Shown one piece after another: positions 8,167 through 17,674 of a DNA stretch of 55,077 nucleotides. Numbering within the stretch: the first letter of the stretch is position 1; every line of letters starts with the position of its first letter. The stretch comes from Chrysochromulina parva (Eukaryota; Haptophyta; Prymnesiales; Chrysochromulinaceae), in contig PJAB01000036.1 of the NCBI GenBank assembly GCA_002887195.1, positions 1 to 55,077 of the forward strand, read 5' to 3'. Position numbers and translations under genes: made by a program. Under the pieces are notes generated by a model. It was not told the DNA's origin, did not search any database, and saw only the letters and a list, made by a program, of their open reading frames with translations.

Positions 8167-10905
8167 ATGGCGTCAACGCACGACGATGCACTCGCGCAGA
8201 AGGAGGCAGAGCTCGCTGAGAGGGAGAGAAGATTGAACGAAATGCAGGAGAAATTTGAACGCCTCTCTCAACAGGCGTCGCCACGCTTGGCATCGCCGCA
8301 AGCGTTCTCCAGGATGCCAGCGGGCTTGCCAGGCAAGAGCCCGCGAAGCCCGCAGGCGCAGCGTAGCCCGAGGGCCCGGTCGGCGAGTCCACGCGGAACG
8401 CGTACCCTCAGCGCCTTCGGGTCGACGACGAAGAAAACCCCGCCTTCCTTCTTCACTGCGAGCATGCGTGGTGGCCCGCTCACTGAGCCACTGCCCCAAC
8501 GAGGGCTGTCGGAGCGCGAGCGCGCCGACCCCAAAAGAGCATGCCGAGGTCCTTCGCTGCTATACCGCGACAAGTTTGGCGCTCCCAAATCTGAGTGGGA
8601 ACGGTTCAACGGCGAAGACATGGAAGCTATCAACTTCCTTGAGGACGACAATCCCTTCAACGATCCGTTCAAGTACCATCCGTTCAAGGGAATGGCGTTT
8701 CCGCCAACGGACTACATCGGCCCGGATGACCCACGCGAAACAGACGATCTGACGAAGCTTCAGCCTATCAATGGTTTGCGTCTCAAGTTTGTTCACGGCT
8801 ACAGTGCGCGCAACGGCTTAACAGCAAACTCGCGCAGCAATCTGTTCTACAACAAGGACGGGCGGCTCGTTTATCATGCTGCCGCTCTTGGCATTGTCTA
8901 CGACAAGAAGACGCACGAGCAGTGGCACTTTCACGGCCATGACGATGACATCTGCTCGCTCGACATGAACAAAAAGGACATGCTGACGATCGTCACGGGG
9001 CAGCTCGGCAAGGAGCCCAAGATCCTCGTTTGGTCATCGCGCCCAGAGCCCGGCAGCAGGCATTTGCCCCTACTCTGTCTGATCAACGGGGACCACAAGC
9101 GTGCCGTCATTGGTGTAGCCTTTTCTGCCAATGGCCAATTCCTTGCTAGCATCGGCTTTGACAACAATCGGTCTATCGCAATTTATCAATGGGGCAAGGA
9201 CAAGAGCATGGAGAAGATGAGGGTCGGCGTCGACAAGGGCCACACCGACGACGTGTACTGCCTCGAATTCAACCCGGTCACGAATCATGTTGTCGCCGGC
9301 GGCAAGAAGATGCTTCGTTTCTTTGGTCTCAAGGATGGAGCAATGTCCGACATTGAGGCGGAGGCCCGTGCAGCTGCAAAGTCAGGGCAGTCGCACACGC
9401 CTGTGCTCTCTGATACGGAGTCCAAAATCTGGGCGAAGAAGGGCACCTTCGGCTCTGACAGGGGCGCGCAGGACATTCTAAGCCTCGCATTCGACGACAA
9501 GGGTTGCACGTACGCGGGCAGCGGCTTGGGCGAAATCTTCCGCTTCAGGGAGCAGGCGCAAGATTTGTGTGTCAAGGCCCACCCGTTGCCGGATGGCAGC
9601 ACCGGCTGGCCTGCGGCGAACGCGTTTTGCAGGGTGACAGCTCTGTATTACGGGCCGCGTAAGAGCAAGAACGTCCTGATTTCATCGGGCGACGATGGCT
9701 GGATCCTCATGTGGGATCCATCTTCGTGGGACGACGTTATGCGAACCAAGAAGAAAATTGATCCGATCGAGAGATTCAACCTGAACCAGTACGTCTCAGC
9801 AGGGCTCGAGGGGACGATAACAAAAATGGACGACAAGGAGTTTGATAAACCAAACCCCCTCAAGGGTACGCCAGCTGCGGCCCTGTCCCTCAACGGTGAT
9901 GGCGAGAATCTGCTCATCGGTACCATGTGCAACGAGATCTACGAGCTGAGCTTGACCTTCAAGTCCCCTCCCACTTGCTACATGCAAGGGCACTTCGACG
10001 AGCTCTGGGGCCTCGCTGCGCACCCGATGAAGGCCGAGATGGTCACTGCTGCCGAGGATAACACGTTGCGTGTGTGGGACCTGAAGAACATGACCATCCA
10101 GGCGATGACAGTCTTGCCCGGCCCGAGCCGCTGTGCTTGCTACAGCCCTAAGTGCACGAATGGCGTGTGGATTGCCGTCGGCCTCGGAGGTGGCGACAAG
10201 GACTGCCGTACAAACGGCAAGTGGTTGATTCTGGACTCGATAAAGTTGACTGAGGTCTTCGCGCCACCTCAAGTGCGCTTCGAGCGCTGCTGCGACATCA
10301 AGTTCTCGCCCGATGCGCGTTGGATTGCGATCGCCAACGCGGACAACGGCATCGATGTCTATTCGGTCCCAGCCCCAGATGGCAGTAAGGACGGCCTTCG
10401 CCGCGTCGCCAAATTTGAAGGGCACTCCTCTTTTGTAAACCACCTCGACTGGTCTGTAGATTCGATGAAGCTGCAAACGAATTGTGGCGCGCATGAGCTG
10501 CTCTACTGGAAGCTGTACGATGAGCCGAAAAAGGGCGTGTTCAAGTGGCGGCCGCATCAAGAGAAGAGCTCGAGCAGCATGCGTGACGAGCAGTGGGCGA
10601 CGCAGACTTGCATCTACGGATGGCCAGTTCGCGGCGTGTGGCCCGAGGGCGCCGACGGCACCGATATCAACGGAATGAGTCGTTCGAACACCGGCAGCCG
10701 CGAGCTGGTCGTCACCTCTGACGATTTTGGTAGGGTCAAACTCTTTCGCTACCCTTGCATCGTGCCATTCGCTGGGCACAAACCCTACAGTGGCCACTCC
10801 TCCCACGTCACCAACATCGTGTTTTCGTTCGACGATCGATGGGTCGTCTCAGCAGGCGGCGAGGACGTTGCCGTCTTCCAGTGGGAGTGCGTCAAGGAAA
10901 AGTAA
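8167..10905 (+). CDS. EML-like WD40 microtubule-associated protein
   Basis: This 912-aa protein matches the echinoderm microtubule-associated protein-like (EML) family. The N-terminus has a short coiled coil (about residues 7-38, QKEAELAERERRLNEMQEKF) in the place of the EML trimerisation helix, then a basic Ser/Pro/Arg-rich linker typical of microtubule binding. A HELP-type motif (about 203-250, LRLKFVHGYSARNGL…RSNLFYN) leads into about a dozen WD repeats (GHDDDICSL, TGQLGKEPKILVW, GHTDDVYCLEFNP, GHFDELWGLAAHP, GHSSHVTNIVFSF) to the C-terminus, enough for the tandem propellers of the EML TAPE domain. The expected role is binding microtubules in cytoplasm, spindle or flagella. I start at the ATG in gacgccATGGcg, a good initiation context; 46 upstream codons are open but look like 5' UTR. 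It is tail-to-tail with the ULK4-like gene. Confidence 0.88.
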   Translation: MASTHDDALAQKEAELAERERRLNEMQEKFERLSQQASPRLASPQAFSRMPAGLPGKSPRSPQAQRSPRARSASPRGTRTLSAFGSTTKKTPPSFFTASMRGGPLTEPLPQRGLSERERADPKRACRGPSLLYRDKFGAPKSEWERFNGEDMEAINFLEDDNPFNDPFKYHPFKGMAFPPTDYIGPDDPRETDDLTKLQPINGLRLKFVHGYSARNGLTANSRSNLFYNKDGRLVYHAAALGIVYDKKTHEQWHFHGHDDDICSLDMNKKDMLTIVTGQLGKEPKILVWSSRPEPGSRHLPLLCLINGDHKRAVIGVAFSANGQFLASIGFDNNRSIAIYQWGKDKSMEKMRVGVDKGHTDDVYCLEFNPVTNHVVAGGKKMLRFFGLKDGAMSDIEAEARAAAKSGQSHTPVLSDTESKIWAKKGTFGSDRGAQDILSLAFDDKGCTYAGSGLGEIFRFREQAQDLCVKAHPLPDGSTGWPAANAFCRVTALYYGPRKSKNVLISSGDDGWILMWDPSSWDDVMRTKKKIDPIERFNLNQYVSAGLEGTITKMDDKEFDKPNPLKGTPAAALSLNGDGENLLIGTMCNEIYELSLTFKSPPTCYMQGHFDELWGLAAHPMKAEMVTAAEDNTLRVWDLKNMTIQAMTVLPGPSRCACYSPKCTNGVWIAVGLGGGDKDCRTNGKWLILDSIKLTEVFAPPQVRFERCCDIKFSPDARWIAIANADNGIDVYSVPAPDGSKDGLRRVAKFEGHSSFVNHLDWSVDSMKLQTNCGAHELLYWKLYDEPKKGVFKWRPHQEKSSSSMRDEQWATQTCIYGWPVRGVWPEGADGTDINGMSRSNTGSRELVVTSDDFGRVKLFRYPCIVPFAGHKPYSGHSSHVTNIVFSFDDRWVVSAGGEDVAVFQWECVKEK

Positions 10906-11367
10906 GCAACATCTACCAATTTACCGCTACTTCCACCGGGTGATGACTGAAAGCCAACATGCACAGGAGCTTTCAAGCGAGTCTGTCTGAAAGCTCCCGT
11001 ACACGACTCATCGGATTATGAGTCTGTTGGTGTAGCAGACGTTTCGTGTGTTCAGTGAGGACCCTGCGTGCCGCGCGCGCTGTCGTTTCGTGTGTCGGTT
11101 TTCGCGCGTTACCCCCGGTGCGTTGGCCGGGTGGAGGTCGGCGGGCCGGGCGCTGCGAGCCGCGACGCTGCTGTGGACGGTCGGGTAACGTGATCGTAGC
11201 TACGGTAACGAACCCGAATAACCACCGCTTGAACGGGCTTGATAAACGGATATATAAACCGCGCGCCGCGCCGCCGGCTTTCTCTGATGTTTTGCAAATT
11301 GCATGGCACGGTGCTGTGGTGTGCGGACCCGGGACTGGGACCATCGACAGAAACCCATAAACAACCG
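10906..11367. other. Tail-to-tail intergenic region
   Basis: 462 bp between the 3' ends of the EML-like (+) and ULK4-like (-) genes. It should hold both 3' UTRs. A perfect TATATAAA occurs at 11251-11258 on the plus strand, unusual where no start site is expected, but no ORF or RNA fold follows convincingly. Confidence 0.35.
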
Positions 11368-14059
11368 TCAAATCGAATTCGGCGAGGCGAGGCGTGCGCA
11401 CGAAGCCTCGAGCTCGGGGCACAGAGCAATCGCTGCGTCGAACTCGTCCGCGTCCGCAGCACGCAGCCACGCGAGAGCTCTCAGCGTCGTCTGCACCACA
11501 TGTGGCCGTTCCTCGCGACGGTCAAACAATCGCAGCAGGGCGCCTGCGGCACCATCTGCGATGAGCAAGGCTCGGCAGCTGGATTGTGGCCTTGCGGCGC
11601 CGAGAGTCTGTGCAAGAAGGCACACGCAGTGCGCTGCCTGTTCGGCAATTGCCACAGCGTCGTCGACGAGCAGCCGGTAGAGTAGCGGTAGGCTTTCGAG
11701 TAAGGGCAACAGATGAGCATGCAGCGAGCGCGCTTCCCGCATCCCCAGCCCTTCAGCAGTCTCGCTCGCGGTCGCAGCGGTGCCGTCGGAGGCCGATTGG
11801 AGCAGCTGACGGACAAAGAAGAGAGTGAGGTAGAGCGACTCGAACAGGAGCATTAAGCGGCCGACAGCACACGGACCGCCAGGGCCCGTATTGCCTGCAG
11901 GGGTGGCAGCCGCAGCCGCGGTAAGCTGCCGTTGCAGCAGCGGGAGCAAGCCAGCGTCTAGCAGCATGGCAGGACGTTCCGCCAGGCAGCGCACCAAGGC
12001 CACACTCGGCCCCGGCAGCTGCCGATTCGGACGGTGGGCAGCCTGCATACACAGCGCGCGCAGCAGCAGCGGCGGCAGCCGAAGCTCTTCGAGCGACGCG
12101 CCCAGCTTCGAGCGGATCTGTGCCGGCGCGGCGCTCGCGACAGTGCCCAGGAGGGAGAGAAGTGGGACGGCAGTGGAGGCAAGCTGAGTAGACGAGCCAA
12201 GGAGGCTGACGCAGCGGGGCAGCACATCAGAAATCACGATGCTCAGCAGCAGCTCGAGGAGCGCCTCTGGTGTCACGGCGTCGGACGCAGCGCCCATCTC
12301 CACTGCCACGGGTCCATCCAACGTCTTCTCGTTGTCAGTGTGATCCATCCGGCCGTCGCGCTTGCTGCTGCGCTCGCCACCTCGCGCGATCCGGGCGGCA
12401 CGCGCCACGCAGCACGCGGCAACGAGCGCACGCTCGGCAAGGTTCGCATCCGATGTGGTAGCGAGCGATGCGAGCGCCGGCAGCGCAGTACGAAGCAGCA
12501 GCACCGCCTCCCCCGCGGGTAGACGCGGCGTGGCCAACGGCCACGCAGACAGCGCCATCGATCCGGACGAAAGGGAGCCGGAGGCAGAGGAGGCTGCGAG
12601 CGAGCTGCCGTGGCCTTCGAAGGAGTCGTCTAGAGCACCGTTCGGCGACTCGCCCTCGAGAGATGCCATATCCAGTCGTCGGTATGACCGGCGGCCGGTG
12701 GTGCCACAAGCCGCTCGCGAGGACGGCACCGCCGGCGGCAGCATGGCAAGTGCCAACTCCACCGCGGCAAGGGCGCCATGCTGGGCACGCGGCTCGTCCC
12801 GCACTGCACGTGCGCGCGCCGCGTGCACGTACGCGGTGGCTGCGCTGAGCAGAGCGGGCGATCGAAGCGGCGCCGATTGTGGCCAGGGCGCGAGTGCGCC
12901 TTCAGCATCGGCGGCAAACACGGCAAAGGTGTCATGCAGCAATGAGCGGGGGGCCTCGAAGAGAGGGCTAGTCACCAGGGCGTGCAGAAGCTTGAGATGG
13001 GCCACTTCTGGCCATTGGGCTGGGGTGATGGCGGCTGTAGATGCAGGAGGCGTGGCTGTCGCGCACGATGTGCCTGGTCGTGCCACGCCAGCGGCACTCG
13101 ATGGCGGTGGCGGCGAGCGCACGCGCTCAAGGAGCTCTATGGCCAGCGAGACACCCGATGCAGTGAGCGCCGCAGCAAGCGCGGTGGCCACGAGTGCACT
13201 GTGCGGGTGCTCGGAGGGCGACGGCACAGGTAGCTGTTCGGCCATCGCGGCCCACGTGGCTCCTGCGACGCCATCGCCACCGTAAGCACTGTGATTGACC
13301 CCAGCGACAGCTTTTTCGACCGCCGCCAGCATCTGAACCTCGGAGGCATGATGCAGCCACGAAGGCCCGAGGGAGAGCGCAGCAGCGAGCGTGATGCCCC
13401 CCTTGAGAGCCAGCGCCGCCTGCGGCCGTCCCATGGCGCTGATGGCCGCGCGGCACACGCCCCGCTGCAGCGCAGCCGAGGGTGCCCAGCTTGGCGGCAC
13501 CTCGCAAACCGAGGGTGTCTGCGACCGTGTCGAGTCAGAAGCACTCGCGTCCTGGCCATGGCCGCCGCTGAGCTGCTGCCGTGTCGCAGGAGAGAGCAGT
13601 GCCGCCGCGACCGCCGTGAGCATCGGTTGTGCCAGGCGCGTGCCACCATCGCGTACTGAAGCGAGAAGCGCCCCAGCCTTCGCATCGTTCAAGAGCACGG
13701 GGCCGAGCGACGGCTGCAGCCGAACCAGCTGCGCGGCGGCCGCGGCCGCAGTGATGCGTACAGGCTCTGGCGCGGCGGTCGACGTGGCGAGGCGCACCAG
13801 ACTGGTGAGCGTGGCGGCCGTGCCGAGCACGTGTGCGATGCTCCCTTCGGGCGCTGCCACCGAAGCTGCAAAGACATTCTCGAGCGCCTTGGCCGCATAG
13901 TGACTCGTGGTCGGCTCCTCTGTAGGCAGAAGTGCTGAGAGCAACGCCTGAGGCACTGGCGGCGGCGGCGTCCACGGCTGCGCCCACTCCGCCTCGTCAG
14001 GTGTGCCGTCGCCCGCGAGGCTAGCGCTACCACTCGAGTGACACGTTTGGCGCGGCGAG

Positions 14060-14098
<39 letters not shown>

Positions 14099-16587
14099 GC
14101 AATGTAGAAGACCAGCTCTCCCAGCGCCGCCGTCGCGCGGCGGCGCACTTTGGCATCGCGATCGCGCGTCGCGCCGGCGAGGGTTGTGAGCAGGTCGTTC
14201 CGCGCGAGTTTAGCTTGCACGTAAGTGGTGTGCCGCAGGAGCAGCGCAAGAAGTGTAGCGAGCCGTAGCTTGAGCGAAGAGTGCGCGCACGTACGCAGCA
14301 TGGTGGAGAAGAGGCCGGTGAGCCCCGAATTGATCAGAACAGTGGCGAGCCGCCCATTGGTCGCCAAGGCCTCGAAGTAGAGCAGCGTGTTTTCCTTCTC
14401 GGCGACAGGGTTGGGGCCGCCGACGGAGCGCCAAAGCGTTGCAAGGAAGGCCTCGAGAGTCGGGATGTCCATGGTCAGCAGCTCCTCGAGCGAGTAGGCG
14501 CGGAACTTGAGGCTACGCGCCTCGTACTGTCCCGTGGGCTCGAGCTTCTCGATCGCCGCGTTGAGCATCACGGGCCGGATCGCCATCTCGGCGGGGGAGA
14601 AGAGCACACGGCTCAGTGGTTGGAGGGCGGCCTTGGCAGCAGGCTGGGTGGTCGCGCCAAGCTCCTTCAGGCGCTCGCGCGCTGCGGCGGTCGCCGTCGC
14701 CGCCATCTCGGCCAGGGAACGATCTGCAGCCGCGGCTGCGTCTGCCGCTGCCGTTGCGGCGGCATCCTGGGCCCCCGCGAGCCATGCCTCAGGGTCTTCG
14801 TCAACGCCGAGAACCTTGCCGAGCGGAGGCGGGGAAGCCACCGCAGCCAACAGATTGTCGAGCCGCTGGACCGGGAGGGGCGTGGTCTGCTGTCGTGGCG
14901 GCGGCGGCTGCTGCGCCGCGGGCGACTGCTGCGATGCGGGTTGCTGTGGCGGTGGCTGCACCTTGCGCTTCTGCTCTTGCGATTGTGAGGGCGCTGGCAT
15001 GCCGTTAGGTGTTGGCGTGTGAGCAAGCGGCGGCCGCTGCACCTCCTGCCGCCGGCGCGGGCCCTGCTCGGTTGGGCGGCTGCCGCCGCCCTTGCTGCCG
15101 CCTTTAGCTGTCCTCCCCCCTAAGGCCGAGGCCAGGGCAGGGGCGGCAGGCGCGGCTGCGGCGAATGAACTGCGCGGCGATGCAGCAGCGCTAACCGCTG
15201 CGTCATCGGCCACCAGTCGGGCCAACGGCAGCGGCGAGCCAGCGAGCAAGCCCGGGTCCTCCTCAACCGTCCGCGCGGCGCCCTCGAGTGCACCAGGCGG
15301 CGCTGCGGCTGGTGGCTCTGCGGCAGGCGACGCCACAGGCACGCGACAGAGCGATTCTTCGAGGAGCGCTTCGGCCTCGTCGTGGCTCTCATGGGAGCTA
15401 CCGAGCCACTCCCCGTCGAGCGCGCCGCCTTCGGACGGCGTGCCGACTGTCGACGCGGAACGGTCGAGATCGCAATCTCCGGCGCCGAGGAGCCCGCCGC
15501 GCGCTCCTCTGCTTACCCGTCCGCAGGCCACTTGACTCGCAGCGTCGGGCACCAAGTCGTCCGAAGCCGTTGCCAGCGGCACCTCGTCCGCCACTTCGTC
15601 CTCTCCCGGTGCCTCAGGACCGGTGGGCTCGGCGGCTGCAGCCGCGCCGTCGCCACGGGCCGCGTCGACGCCAGGCGAAACCACCGGCACGACCCGCGCC
15701 ACCGGCGCCACCGGCACGGCCGGCGCCGCCATCGGCGCGGCCGGCGCGACCGGCGCCACCGGCGCCACCGGCGCTGGCAGCTGGCCAGGGGCGACGGAGA
15801 CGCGCCAGAATGGGTGCGATCCGAGCTGCGCCCAGACCGGTCGGTCGGCGGCGCGCTTGGCATGGAGCCTCTGCAGCAGGTCGTTGAGCAGCTCGGACGA
15901 CTCGGGAAGGTGTGGCAGAGGCGCGAACATCGCCGCCTGGACCATGTCCTCGGCGCGTCGACAATTTGCGTACGGCGGTAGACCGGTCGCCATCTCGACC
16001 AGGAGGCTCCCGAGGGCCCAAAAGTCGGACGCGGCCGAGTAGCCGCCGATGCGCGAGAGCAGCTCGGGCGCGATGTAGCTAGGGCTCAGCTCATGCAACA
16101 ACGCCAGCCGCTGGATCGTCGCCTCGTTGTCTGACGAGAGCGGGCTGTCCATGCACCGCGCGTGTCCGAAATCGGCGAGCTTCAGGACACCGTACTCGTT
16201 GATGAGCATGGAGGTGGGCCGCAGGTCGATGACGAGCACTCCGTGCGAGTGCACGTAGTGTAGCGCCGCGAGCACGTCGAGCCCGAAGGACAGCACCGTC
16301 TCCTCGGGAAGGCTGCCGTCCTGAAGCAGAAGCCGTCGGAGGTCGCCGCCCGCACAGTACTCGGAGATCACCCAGAGGTGGTTGGTCGTGGCGAACCATG
16401 CCTGAAATTTCAGCACGTTGGCATGGTCGAAGGCGTGCATCACCTGCACCTCGGCAGAGATCTTGGCGCTGTGCCCCTTTTCGATCCGGCGGATGGCGAC
16501 GAACTCGACCGAGCGCCGCAGCCGTCCCTTGTAGACGGTGGAGAAGCCGCCGCACCCTATCTCCTCGTAGAACTGGTACTGCTCCAT
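11368..16587 (-). CDS. ULK4/RUNKEL-like pseudokinase with HEAT-type C-terminus
   Basis: The first 265 of 1739 residues form a protein-kinase fold closest in pattern to ULK4 and plant RUNKEL (YEEIGCGGFSTVYKGR, TTNHLWVISEYCAGGDLR). These proteins act in ciliary and cytokinetic microtubule organisation. Catalytic residues are degenerate: the beta-3 lysine is R33 (VAIRR), the HRD triad reads V119-I120-D121, and the catalytic-loop Asn is S126. DFG (139-141) and APE-like APELL remain. Weak or no phosphotransfer is likely, as reported for ULK4. Residues about 265-640 are an Ala/Pro-rich linker with repeated APVAPVAPV; from about 690 to the end are helical HEAT/armadillo-type repeats, interrupted by a 12-Gln tract (about 832-843). 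The ATG at 16587 directly precedes the kinase fold and is well placed. No introns are needed across 5.2 kb. Confidence 0.85.
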
Positions 16588-16791
16588 CGATCGTGGACGT
16601 CACGCGCGCTTTGACCCTTGCGTGCGGCGCGAGTCCCAGAACTTTATTTTTTTGGCGGGAAGAGAGAGAAATGAGATGTCTGTCTTGACGGAACGCCCTA
16701 CACACTCCCTACACTCGCCAAAACGCGCACGACCACCCTGTAAGGCCAATTCGCTCGACAGATCTATCGAATTCGACGATCGGTGAATCTC
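16588..16791. promoter_or_regulatory. Head-to-head promoter with E2F-like site
   Basis: 204 bp separate the ULK4-like start (-) from the small plastid gene start (+). At 16651-16661 is TTTGGCGGGAA, a textbook E2F/DP consensus, preceded by a T tract and followed by a purine GAGAGAGA run. Function is inferred from the motif only. Confidence 0.4.
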
Positions 16792-17238
16792 ATGCGCGCC
16801 CGCCGCTCATCAGTCGAGATGCTTTTAGCCCTCGTCTGCTTACTACCGTCCACCGGCGTCCGAGCTTTTCAACAGAAGCATGGCGTTTGGGCTGCACGCC
16901 ACTGTCAGCTTGGGATTTCTCGAGCGTTTTTCTTGACTTGTGTACAAGATGTGCCAGAGAATGTTGATGATGAATTGGCCATGGAATTCAACAAGCGTTT
17001 GCAACAGGAGGGTGGTCCCACCGCCTTTAAGCTGAAGTCGAGCATCAATGACGTTCGCGATGCGGCAAAGACGAGCGCCCGAAAGGTCACGGCGATCGGC
17101 GAGGACGTTGCCGACGCCGCTGGAAGTCTCACGTCGAGGCTGACCGAGCAACAGAAGAACATTGCAAAGATCATCCTCGCGCTGATCGCGTTCCAGATCG
17201 CAATACAAACCATCGCTGGCGTCTTTGGTAGCCGTTGA
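16792..17238 (+). CDS. Small plastid-targeted, tail-anchored membrane protein
   Basis: This 148-aa protein has a hydrophobic signal peptide (about residues 5-23, MLLALVCLLPSTGVRA) followed immediately by Phe (FQQK), the hallmark +1 residue of plastid preproteins in algae with red-derived complex plastids. The middle is helical and charged (MEFNKRLQQEGG… through SRLTEQQKN), and the end is one transmembrane segment (about 125-145, IAKIILALIAFQIAIQTIAG). A small thylakoid or envelope protein of unknown function is inferred. The longest open frame starts with GTG three codons earlier, so I use the first ATG. The VWAARHCQLGISRAFFLTC stretch between presequence and conserved-looking body could be a retained in-frame intron. 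Confidence 0.6.
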   Translation: MRARRSSVEMLLALVCLLPSTGVRAFQQKHGVWAARHCQLGISRAFFLTCVQDVPENVDDELAMEFNKRLQQEGGPTAFKLKSSINDVRDAAKTSARKVTAIGEDVADAAGSLTSRLTEQQKNIAKIILALIAFQIAIQTIAGVFGSR

Positions 17239-17674
17239 CCGTTGCAACAACGCCTGCAAAATTGGCACACTCCGGACCGCGGGCAACCAGGGCAAGTACC
17301 GTGCTGAGTGTTGCAGGATGATGCAGGCATGCAGCGGGGACCGGGGAACGTTACTAGTCGTGAATGTACGCGCTCACACGCATTGGTGTAATTCTTCCTA
17401 GTTGCGTTCTGAGAGCGGCCTCAGGACATATACGTACGCGCGGTGCTGGAGGGGACCCAACGTCATGCATCATTTAGAATCGTCGATGCAACACCTCCGT
17501 GGACCGTGCCGCGTGCGCTTAATCTGATCTGACATGATCTGAGGAGCGTGAACGCAGCGAGTCGGAACACGTGGACGGCACGTCGTCGTCGAAAGGGCCC
17601 CGCCCCCTGCCGCCGCCGCCGTCGGCTCGTGCTGCCGGCTCGCGCTCGCCCGGCCAAAGTTACAGTACGAGAGC
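17239..17674. other. Tail-to-tail intergenic region, no gene seen
   Basis: 436 bp between the stops of the small plastid protein (+) and the CheR-like gene (-). It should hold both 3' UTRs. Short minus-strand open frames are Arg-rich low-complexity readings and are not supported. Confidence 0.4.

Noticed and set aside
11251..11258. TATATAAA as promoter of an RNA gene
   Set aside because: It lies between two converging genes and nothing downstream looks like an RNA or protein gene.
12362..13285. 307-codon plus-strand frame opposite the ULK4-like gene
   Set aside because: Ala/Ser/Arg-rich shadow of the HEAT region without recognisable features.
14060..14094. CTG/CAG run as an independent repeat element
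   Set aside because: It simply encodes the poly-Gln tract of the ULK4-like protein, in frame.
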